NCBI GenBank assembly: GCA_951394405.1
Contig: OX596342.1
Coordinates: forward strand, 2,666,001-2,730,000
Source of the DNA: Coprinellus micaceus
Taxonomy: Eukaryota > Basidiomycota > Agaricomycetes > Agaricales > Psathyrellaceae
Reading direction: 5' to 3'
Length of the DNA stretch: 64,000 nucleotides
The translations under genes and the position numbers were made by a program. Below, piece by piece: positions 11,505 to 21,172 of the stretch. The notes under the pieces are model-generated. The model searched no databases. It saw only the letters and a program-made list of their open reading frames with translations, and was not told where the DNA came from. Every line of letters begins with the position of its first letter. Positions within the stretch are counted from its first letter, which is position 1.

Positions 11505-11619
11505 TAGCCCCGGCCCGATCGGGTCGGAGTGTAGAGTGACTGATGCCGGAGCGGCTTGATGGGTGTTGAATCCTTTGCGCACAGTTTGTACTCTTTCCCA
11601 AACCACCCCCACCCCCCGC

Positions 11620-12940
11620 ATGGATTATGGAACCGTGAAGGCGGCAAACAGAGCAGATGAAGCACTTCTACTGACTTTAGAAGGGCCTTCTGACCTTCGA
11701 CTTCTCTCGTACGAGGAGATCTGGGTGACGCTATACCCGTTTTTACTCTCGCGTGGCTACAAACTCCGGCCACGGTATCACCCCGAATGGATTCCTTCGT
11801 GGACGGGCGACCCTGACCCCTTTGCGGCATTCTACAGTGAAGACGGAATACAATCGGTGAGCTCTATCATATCTGCGAAAAACTCTGGACGCTGATTTGA
11901 AGCTTTGCGATCAGCGTCCGAACCTCGTGGACGCGGAGCGCGACGATGGCTCGAAGGTCATGCTGAAGCGGGTTGATCTCGAGACGGAAGAGCTCGATAT
12001 AGGGCTCTACGTCTCCTCCAATCCCCCTTCAGACGACCATAGGAACTGCTGCGTCCCTATTCTGGATATCATTCTCATCCCAGCATGCGAAACTCATGTA
12101 ATTGTCGTTATGCCTCTACTGTACGAGCACGTCCGTCTGCCCTTCCGCCGCATTGGCGAGTTACTGGAGATGGGAGTGCAGCTGAGCAAGGTAGGTTGTG
12201 TCTACATAGTATATCAGCTCTGCGATGTTAACGTCTGTAATAGTGCCTCGAGTTTTTACATGACCACAACGTTGCTCATAGGTACGATTGCAACACAGGC
12301 CTAAGATGATAAACTAACTCCAAGGCATTTATTAGGGACTTTTGCTACTATAACGTGATGATTGAACCGACTCGCCTCCTACCCGAAGGATTCCATCCAT
12401 GGGAACCTACCGCCCCTCCGAACGGGAGACGGGATATGTACGACCGGTTCAAGTGGAAGACTCGTTGGTCCGTGAGACCTAACCGGTACTACGTGATAGA
12501 TTTCGGTATGTCCAAAAAGTTTGATCAGAGGGAAGGCGTACAGGTTCTTGGTGTTTTGGGACAAGACAGATCAGTGCCCGAGATGTCGAACACCGTGCCT
12601 TACGATCCCTTTCCCATGGATGTGTACCAGCTGGGCAGTATGCTTCTTAGAATATATAAGGTACCTTTCCCCTTGCTTTCATCTTGTCGATGCTTAGACC
12701 TTATAATAGGACTACTCTCCAACAAAGACCCTCGACACCTTAATATCTTTGGCACAGCGGATGACGAATTCAGACCCCTCTTTGCGTCCGACAGCGAGAG
12801 AAGTCGCATTGGAGTACGATCGTTTATCGGAGAAGATCGGATTCTTTGCAATGCGGCAAAGGATCTGGCCATCCCGATTTCCGTATTCTTTCACAAAGAA
12901 AATCATGATAGTTATCGGACGATCTGTTTATCCCTATTAG
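11620..12940 (+). CDS. protein kinase, unit 3 (K3)
   Basis: Five exons, starting 11620-11856, encode about 368 residues colinear with K2. Motifs seen are RPRYHPEWIPSW, KVMLKR with the presumed ATP lysine, HRDFCYYN, YVIDFGMS and MTNSDPSLRPTAREV, with a C-terminus GRSVYPY at 12940. Splice sites are canonical; the second intron begins GTAGGT. The last exon begins DYSPTKTLD instead of the YYPN of its paralogues, and the C-terminal region has the most substitutions of the set (FAMRQRIWPSRFPY). Catalytic residues are intact. The MITE lies 115 bp upstream of its ATG, where it could have altered expression. Confidence 0.87.
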
Positions 12941-13105
12941 TCTCTAATGACTCGGTTTGTGTGGGGGCTTAACTGCAACACAACTCAAAGAGACCGATCC
13001 TTATCGGAGGGCGAGTGGCACATACTGTATATCTTCCAAAGCGGATGAAACCCCGTAGCCTCAATCCTCCGCCGCTCCTAGGAACTCCAAGTCCTTTCCG
13101 CCGAC

Positions 13106-14828
13106 ATGGCCCCTTCTTCTAGGGCTGAAGAATTCGCCCAGACCCTTTCAGCACTCAAGGCGACCTTGGACCAGTTACAGAGCGCCATTGTGAACTTACC
13201 CCGCCACTCACGCGATCCTCTTACGAAAGACGCCGCACGGTACGCCCATCTATTTGTGTATACCACGACGACTGAGAGATTGGCGCAGTTTGACTCAAAC
13301 CTACGCTGCATTGGAGCACAAGTTGAACGAACTACGCCAAGAGAGTCAAAAGCCTCCCACATCACGCTTCTCTGTGACAGAGCGCTTCTCTCGCTTCACA
13401 AAGTTGCGCGACCTTGTCAAGCAGCTCAACCGATCCATCAAAGAACTCGACAACGCGCTTGGGACTCTCGAATCTGGAGTTCGCCTTTCGCAAGCCATTG
13501 AGCTGGAGAGGAATCGTCGTGAGGTCCAGGAAGAGGAAAGGCGTATCCGTGATGAATTGGGTATCGATCAGGAGGATAACACCATCATTCTCGGGAAGTG
13601 AGGAACTTCGTACAGCTCTAATCCACCCTTACGTCGCTGACATACCCTCCAAGCCACCGGCGACACCCTGATTTTGTTCCTGCATACCGACACCTCAGCG
13701 TAACCGTAAACCAAGGACAACAGTGCGTGGACCTTGACTCTCCCAGATCGTGGTCGCCTCACAGTGACCCCACATCAGGATTGCGTCCACCCCGAACTTG
13801 GCGAGTGGGAGGCGTCTATTCGGTTTTGAAGAGTTACCTCAGTTTCCAGCAAGCCTTGTACCGCCTCCGTAAGTGGACTACGTGGTGCCTTGAACAGCAG
13901 AGCTGACTGCTCAAATGCCTCTAAATCGTTGTGAAATTTAGTCGAGCCCTTGGGATGTCCCGCTCCCAGTAGGCATCCATTTCCGACTGCTGTATATAGG
14001 GGCTGACCAGGATTCCGCGCAGGGACCCATACACCAACCAAGCAGCATCCATGACCAACCTGGGTATGAGTTTTTCCCTTAGGATCTCGCACTGTGCCAC
14101 TCTAACTGCGCGCTACCCTACTAGAGCAAGAGTTCGAACATATGGGGATGGGCCATCTGGGTAGCAGCCATTCACTTCTCCCTCAACACGGAGGCCCCCC
14201 ACCTCCTACCAGTTCCAACGTGCCCACCTCCTCGACTCGGAGGATGGGTCATAGACCTGCGCCTAGTTTCGACGCCTTCAACAACCGCCGTCCTTCCTAC
14301 CAGCAGTCTGCCCATTCTTCCGATAATGCCGACCGCGGCTCTATAGGATCGACGGACCCTCCTCTCATCTCCCGGCGTCACTCATCCTCGAGCGGCACTA
14401 GCTCTCAGAGCTACAATGCAAGCCTCTACCCCAACTCTTCGAGAAGCGGTCATTCTCCGGGGAACCAGACGTCTTCATCCGGTTCAGTGCACGCCAGCTC
14501 TGGGATTGGGCGAAGTAGCCACAGCATCGCACGAAGTGCCTCTCAGCACCCTCCTTCCGGCGTCCAAGGCGGCTATCATTACCACCCTACTCAAACCTAT
14601 CCCAGCGCTTCTATCGGCGTTAGTGGAAGTCAGGGGGTGGCCATCGGGAACGCCCCACCGTTATCATCGCCTCAAACTCATAGCGCTATTCAACCTCACG
14701 CAGGAAGTAGCCCGAATCCACCTCCATTAAGCGGGTACATCCATCCTGGGGGTGAGCAGCGGGACGAAAATACGGTCTGGGGCTCTCCCAGCGAGTACGA
14801 CGACATTTACGCTCCCGAGTCGCATTGA
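13106..14828 (+). CDS. helical/Ser-rich partner protein, unit 3 (P3)
   Basis: Six exons (13106-13239, 13289-13597, 13779-13868, 13942-13968, 14023-14063, 14125-14828) encode 434 residues aligned along their whole length with P2. The N-terminal helical region is the most diverged (MAPSSRAEEFAQTLS; KLRDLVKQLNRSIKELD; REVQEEERRIRDELG), whereas the Ser-rich C-terminal exon is nearly the same as in P2 (FDAFNNRRPSYQ, NASLYPNSSRSGHSPGNQ, ending SEYDDIYAPESH). The intron-1 acceptor has shifted about 10 nt downstream compared with P2 and P4, and the frame is kept. Function is unknown. Confidence 0.74.
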
Positions 14829-15014
14829 TTTTGTCCCGTAGCATGGTCAAACACTCGGCAAAATCTTCACTGAGCATCTTTCCTCACCATATTTCTTAGC
14901 TCTTGTCATGTCTCCCTATTGTGGCCCTGCCGAAGGAGCACCCTGTGATGCATTGTCTACCCCCATGTACATGTACCTTTAGCTTCCCAAACACCGGGCG
15001 TTCTCACAACATTC

Positions 15015-15300
15015 CGCCGACTGGTCCCCTGTCCTGTCCATTGCTATGCTACCAAATACCCTGGATCCTCATTTCCCTTGCAAGTCACTCCATTTACGAG
15101 AGAGGAGATGGCGAACGTTTGATGAGTGCGGGATCGGAGTGCTCTCCAGCTTCGAGGTAAGCGCCCAGCTGTTGGAGTAAGCGCCCGGCGCAGTAATTGA
15201 AGTGTCATCGGTGTGGAACCCCATCGCGCAGTAGCCAAATTACTACAGGAATCGCATAATGCTTTATGATGTCTTGAATATTCACCGAGCAGACGCACGC
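15015..15300 (+). repeat. tandem-unit tail, copy 3
   Basis: ATTCCGCCGACTG near 15010, GTAAGCGCCCAGCTG near 15157, GTAAGCGCCCGGCGC near 15177 and ATATTCACCGAGCA near 15277 match copies 1 and 2. The CTCGAGAGGAGTGGGCGCTG segment is missing here. The kinase leader follows (TTTGCACGAACCTGAAGACC at about 15365). Confidence 0.65.
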
Positions 15301-15510
15301 TTTTTCAGGGACGTGTCGCATGTACCTTAGGCGCCAAAACGCCTGACTCTCATGGGTGGGGACGTTTGCACGAACCTGAAGACCCCTCAGATATCTCAGC
15401 GACCCGCTTGGGTCGGAGTGTAAAGCCACTGATGCCGAAGCGGCTTGATGGATGTTGAATCCATTGCGCACAACTTGAATTCTTTCTCAAACCACCACCA
15501 CCTCCCCGAG

Positions 15511-16840
15511 ATGGAGTACGGAACTGTGAAGGCGGACAACAGGGCAGAAGAAAGGCTGCTTCCATCTTTAGATGAGCCTGCTGACCTTCGACTTTTACCG
15601 TACGAAGAGATCTGGGTTACACTATACCCATTCTTGCTTTCTCGAGGCTACAAACTCCGGCCGCGATACCATCCTGAATGGATCCCCTCGTGGACAGGTG
15701 ATCCTGACACATTTGCGGCATTCCACAGCGAAGATGGAATACCCTCGGTGGGCCTCACTATATTTGATAAATCCGTCGGGTTATTGATTTCGATCTTACA
15801 ACCAGCGGCCAAACGTTGTGGACGCAACCTCTAAGGCTGGATCAAAAGTTATTCTGAAGCGGGTTGATTTGGACACCGAGGAGCTTGGCATTCTCCTCTT
15901 TACTTCCTCTAAGCCTCGTTCTGACGATCCCAGAAATTGCTGCATACCTGTTCTAGATGTGATCCTCATCCCGGCATGCGAGAGCCATGCGATTCTCGTG
16001 ATGCCTTTGCTTTACGAGCACGTCCATTTGCCGTTTCGTCATGTTGGCGAGCTGTTGGAGTTTGGGAAACAGCTAAGCAGAGTGGGTTTCGTCTTCCCTG
16101 AAATTCTCCTGATTTTACCATGCTGACGAACGAGGTACTAGTGCCTCGAGTTCTTGCATGAAAACAGAATCGCCCATCGGTATGATCGCGTTATAGTCCG
16201 AGAGTCAGTAGCTGACATAGGATTTATTAGTGACTTCTGCTTTTACAACGTTATGATTGATCCTAGCCGCGTTCTCCCTGAGGGGTTCCACCCGTGGGAC
16301 CCTCTTGCACCACCAGATGGGCGACGAGACATGTACAGACGGTTCAAGTGGAAAAGTCGGTGGTCTGTGAGCCCAAATCAGTACTACATGATATATTTCG
16401 GCATGTCGCAGCAGTACGCCAAGAGGGAAGGCGTTTTGGTTCTCGGTGCTCTAGGACAAGACAGGTCTGTTCCAGAGATGTCGAATACCCTCCCATACGA
16501 CCCGTTCCCAATAGACGTCTACCAGTTCGGCAACATGCTTTTGAGAATACTCAAGGTTTATTTCCCTTTGTTGGAATACGTTTTGGACGCTGCTGACGCC
16601 CTTCGCTAGGAATATTATCCAAACAAGGGCATTGACGCCTTGACGTCGCTAGCGAAGCGCATGACGAATGTTGACCCTAATTTGCGGCCAACGGCAGGAG
16701 AAGTCGCCCTCGAGTTCGATCGTTTATCTCGAACGATCGGATTCTTCGGTCTCAGAGAACGGATATGGCCATCAGACTTTCCGTACACGTTTTCAAAGAA
16801 GTTGAAGGTGATACTGGGCCAGTCTGTATATCCTCCATGA
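15511..16840 (+). CDS. pseudokinase, unit 4 (K4)
   Basis: Same five-exon plan and length as K1-K3 (exon 1 15511-15747; stop at 16840; C-terminus GQSVYPP). The small-lobe lysine (SKVILKR) and catalytic-loop Asp and Asn (HRDFCFYN) are present, but the DFG motif reads YFG: codon TAT at 16394-16396 stands where K1-K3 have GAC, in the string YMIYFGMS. In protein kinases this Asp holds the Mg-ATP, so K4 should be catalytically dead or nearly so. The frame and all splice sites are kept, which suggests a retained non-catalytic role such as scaffold or decoy rather than plain decay. That is inference. Confidence 0.85.
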
Positions 16841-17019
16841 CCTCGATTCGTCTACATGACTCGGTCTGTATGTGATTTAACTGCATGCCACACATCCCAG
16901 ATCGGGTCGATCAGTACTTGGTCAAGTGGCACATATCATATAAGGGGTGGGTGTGACGGGGCTTCGTATCCTTAATCCCTCTCCCTTTGCTATAGTTCTT
17001 GATAGAGTCACCCCCACGT

Positions 17020-18787
17020 ATGTCTCCTTCCGCCGAATACGAGAAATTCGCGAGCACCCTGGCCACTTTTGGGGGTACACTGGAACAGTTGCGCCATGAC
17101 ATCGCCGGCCTTCCGAGAACCGCACGCAATATTCTAACCTTGGACCGTGATCAGTACGCTGCAAGTGGATTCTAGTGTGCGATCTTAACCGATGACGGAA
17201 CTCCACAGATTGCTTGAGACGCACCGTCTGGCGGGACAGCGGTTAACTCAACTCCAAAGAGAGCTTCAGGCCACGCCGACCCTGTTAGAACGTTGGAGCC
17301 GTTTCATGAAGACGCGACCGCTTGTCAAGCAGTTGAATGAAGCTGTGGACAAGCTCGGTAAATCCATCGCGCGTCTCGAGGATGGAGTTCGGATTTCGCA
17401 GCAGGCCGAGCTGGATCGGGACCATCGTGAAGTCCAGGCTGAACACAAGAGGGTGAGGAGAGCCATGGGCTTTGATTCAGATGATGAGACTGTTATTGTT
17501 GGCAGGTGGGTGGACCGTGGCGCTGGCCGCAGCCTTTCCGTTTCTTCTTTTTGCTCACATCCACACGCGTTCCCAGCAACCCACTCCGACAGCTGGGTTT
17601 TGTATCCGAGGTCCGGGCTCCAGGTTCTCCAAACACCAACAGCAACATGGGTCAACGGCGAGTGAAATGCACTCGCCTGAATCGCAGAGCCGTGACGCTG
17701 AGGGCTGCCTTTTTGCAGGAACGCATCGACCCCGAACTTCATGACTTTGGAGCGGTTCAGGGGATTTGACAACACCCCTCAGGCTCCAGCTGGTCTTGCG
17801 CCACCACCGAGGTATGTCTGCTTTGAGTGGGATCCCCAGGTTTGCGAAGTTAATTTCTCATGTCCGTCGTTGCCTGGAAACAGTCGACCACCCGGAATGG
17901 CCCGCTCCCAGTCACAGTAAGTGCATATCATCGCTTACGATCTTTAGGAGCTCAAAATCATCGTCGAAGTATCCTTTCGCCTAGGGACCCGCACACCTTT
18001 GCAGCATCCATGACCAATCTTGATACGAGTCTATACCTTACACTTTAGCGCGTTGTTCTGACGTGATACACTACTAGAGCAAGATTTTTCTCATATGGGC
18101 GTGGGCCATCTAGGTAGTGGTAACTCGCTCCCCCCTCAACAAAAAGGCGTATCAGGGGGCGGCGGCCCCAGCATGCACGGCTCGTCGACCCAGAGGATGG
18201 GCCACAGACCTGCACCTAGCTTCGACGCCTTCAACAACCGCCGTCCTTCCTACCAACAATCTACCCATTCTTCCGATAATGCCGACGCCGGATCCATAGG
18301 GTCGACGAACCCTCCTCGCATCGCGCGTCGTCACTCTTCCTCGAGCGGCCACAGCTCTCAAAGCTACAACGCAAGCCTCTATCCCAACTCTTCGAGAAGC
18401 GGACATTCGCCAGGGAACCAGACGTCTTCACCCGGTTCTGTGTACGCCAGCTCTGGGATTGGGCAAAGTAGCCATAGCATCGGGCGAAGCATTTCCCAGC
18501 ACCCTCCCGCCGGTGTCCAAGGTGGTTATCAGTACTACCCTACTCACGTCTATCCCAGGGCTTCTGTCGGCGTCAGTGGAACCCGAGGGGTAGCTATGGT
18601 GAATACCCCGCCGTTACCATCGCCTCAAGCTCATGGCGCTGTTCAACCTCACGCAGGAAGTAGCTCCAACATGAACCCACCTCCGCCGAGCGGATATAAT
18701 CATTATGGAGGGCAGACGCAACGCGAAAATACGGTCTGGAGTCCTCCAAGCGAGTATGACGATATGTACGCTCCTGAGTCCGACTGA
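17020..18787 (+). CDS. helical/Ser-rich partner protein, unit 4 (P4), with damaged splice donor
   Basis: Exons 17020-17153, 17209-17505, 17719-17811, 17884-17916, 17985-18022 and 18078-18787 match P2 and P3. The helical part reads MSPSAEYEKFAST, RPLVKQLNEAVDKLG and EHKRVRRAMGFD. The donor after exon 5 is AT (18023, ATACGAG) where P2 has GTACGAG and P3 GTATGAG. Reading through ends after NLDTSLYLTL at 18048 and removes the whole Ser-rich tail. A weak GT six bases downstream (18029, GTCTAT) would add two codons and keep the frame, so the full-length protein remains possible. The last exon is fully open (ending SEYDDMYAPESD), which suggests recent damage or rescue by the cryptic site. It is paired with the pseudokinase K4. 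Confidence 0.62.
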
Positions 18788-19497
18788 ATTCTTCCCGCGA
18801 CCTGACATGTTTTTCGGAGGTCATTGGGTTTCCGGGCTCATCCAAGGCATTGAACCTCGTCCCCGCCCAGCATCTTTGTTCTGTTCCTTGATTCCTTTTA
18901 CCCCCCTCCCTGTTGTGGTGGCCGCAATAGCCAAGCGAAAACTCCTCATTCCTTCTATTTTCGTGTACCCATGTGATCTCTGGGGTACTCATCTGTTCAG
19001 GCATTTCCAGCTCTACTTTATGTGTACGTTCCGTAATGTCCTGTACATTGACCAATACTGCTGGGCTCATTTGCCTTCGATGACATCGGTGACCTGAGTC
19101 CATCCACCAATCGACTAAAAAGACGTCGGGGGCGTCCTACAGGTCCACGTGCTCCTCGTCATTGAAGTAAGCGCCCAGTCATCGGATTAAGCGCCCGCCA
19201 ATCATTCTCCGCGTGGGGCCTCAAAGCGTAGGGGTGAGCTCAGTGAACCGTGGGCATTTACGAATGCCCCCTTTTGCATGCAGAGGCTCGGTAGAAGGCT
19301 GAACTCTGGAGGCCGTGGCTCAGATATATATACGGGCTACGCGGGTAACTGCCGGGAGACAGAGCGATCTTGGGCCCTGAGTATGTCCTCCGTACTCAGA
19401 ATGGCAGCTAGGAACGTCAAAAGAGTGAAAAGAGATGTGTTCAACCATCTGGCCACAAACCTTGAAGTAAAGGTCAAGGGACAAACAGTCAAAACAT
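18788..19497 (+). other. 3' flank and short unit tail, copy 4
   Basis: After P4 the shared tail is reduced to about 19140-19230, recognisable by GTAAGCGCCCAGTC near 19168 and TTAAGCGCCCGCC near 19188. The tandem array ends here. The remainder up to the tRNA gene shows no coding signal that I can support. Confidence 0.45.
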
Positions 19498-19568
19498 TCC
19501 GACACGGGGAATCGAACCCCGGGCTATCGCGTGAGAGGCGATAATGTTAGCCACTACACCATATCGGA
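19498..19568 (-). tRNA. tRNA-Glu (CTC), copy 1
   Basis: This 71-nt sequence folds as a cloverleaf: acceptor stem TCCGATA/TGTCGGA, anticodon stem ATCGC/GCGAT with loop CTCTCAC (anticodon CTC, reading GAG), and T-loop box GGTTCGATTCC. Box A is TGGTGTAGTGG. A T4 run starts three bases after the gene (A4 at 19491-19494 on the plus strand), the normal RNA polymerase III terminator position. It has no intron, and no CCA is encoded, as usual in eukaryotes. Confidence 0.95.
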
Positions 19569-21172
19569 TGTGGGAATTCGGGTCAAAAGGGCAAATATAG
19601 GTTTGTGCGCACACGGCCGACCCCAGTTCAGGCCAATCGAAGCCTTCGCCCGATCCTCCTTCCTTTCTTCCTTCCCGCCATGACCACGACCGGCGAAATC
19701 TCGGTTCTCCACCCTAAATCCGTCAGCCTTCGGGGTGGGGACTGGGGAAGCTGGTGTCAAGTCTTCACTGTCCTCGGATGGAACTCGACATTCATCCCGT
19801 TGAGCCCGAACTGAACCTGTTTGAACCGGGGAGAATTGCGTTCGACAGGGATTTCCCTGCGGGTCGTCAATCCATAACTTGACTGGTTAACCTTGCGTTC
19901 GGTGGGAGCACTTGTTAGGGGCGCCTACCTGCGAGGTTGCATGCCTCAGAGCCGTCTGAGCTTCGACTTGGTGCAAACGAGAGGCCATATGCACCCCACG
20001 ATGTCGCCCGCAATATGTTATTCGCACGTCTGCGAAGCATATACAGGCGTTGTTACCCTTGTCACTTAGAATTGGCTGTGTACACTTCGACCGGTAAACT
20101 CGCCAAGCCCACCTGGTACGTGGACTCACTCGTTGCTCTCTGAACAGGTTCTGAATTGGTTCAACCGTTCTATAGCCAGCGAGCTATAATCAATTCACGC
20201 CATTGGTAACGTCCCTTCCACACCTACCTATGTAGCTCGTTCCGATGGCGGAGGGTACACACGGTCAATTTGAACCCACAAGCAGAACGGCATCTTATGG
20301 GCTTCCATCATGATCTCGGGGAAAGGCCAACGGTAGGCGCTCGGCGGTTGTGGCGTTGGAAACCTGAAAGCGCCCAGCGGTGCGAAGGAGATATCTGATA
20401 TACTGATACTCACTCCCTTCGTCCTTCCCTGGGTTTCGCGTTCTCTACGACTCCGTAGGTTCATGTCCTCCAGCCCTATATCCCAGCCCCGCAAAACACG
20501 GCGCCAAGACTCTCAAATCGTATTTTCCGGCGAACAAACATCCGTGCATTGCGTCACCCCGAGTTGGAATTGATTCTGTCTGATTGATGCCCATCAGCGC
20601 CCGTTCCCTTTTCTCTCCTTTCCACCACACGCTGCTCTCTGGTCCTTTCGAACCGCCGACGTATCCCATTCCTAACCCGTTTTTGACGGCTATACTCTAC
20701 CTTAAACCTCTCTCCCAAAGCCTATGCGCCATCTTCGTCATGACTCCCCCAGCTCAGCTCGGCAGCAACCCAACGAATATTCTCGGATGTGTGTGTGCCG
20801 ACTGACTCGCCAGATGATCTCGGTCTCCACCGACACTGCTCAAGGACTTCGATAAGCTGAGGTAATGATGAAATGTCGTATGTTGATATTGAGGTATCCG
20901 GTCTTATACAAAGCGCAGCCTTCATCATCCAGTCGCAACCGTTTTGGTTTTCTCCCCCACCCACAACGCATCGCTTCCCTTCCTTCCCTCCTTCTTCAGA
21001 CGCTAGGCCGAGGCTCGTCTGTCCCTCCAAGGCACCATAGGTCGGTACGAGAGGTGCTCGATCGACGATAACAGGAAGATAAGAGCTACAGGAGTTACGA
21101 CGAAGACTCTAGGACGACAACGTCCTCTACCCACATCCGCATCGACACACCCCACCCCTACAACAAGCAACG
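19569..21172. other. intergenic region
   Basis: No reading frame here has a recognisable motif or splice pattern. The part after about 20580 is rich in CTC/TCC runs, which may be promoter and leader of the Gly-rich protein gene at 21173. A cytosine-rich ACACACCCCACCCCTAC stretch lies just before its ATG. Confidence 0.4.
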
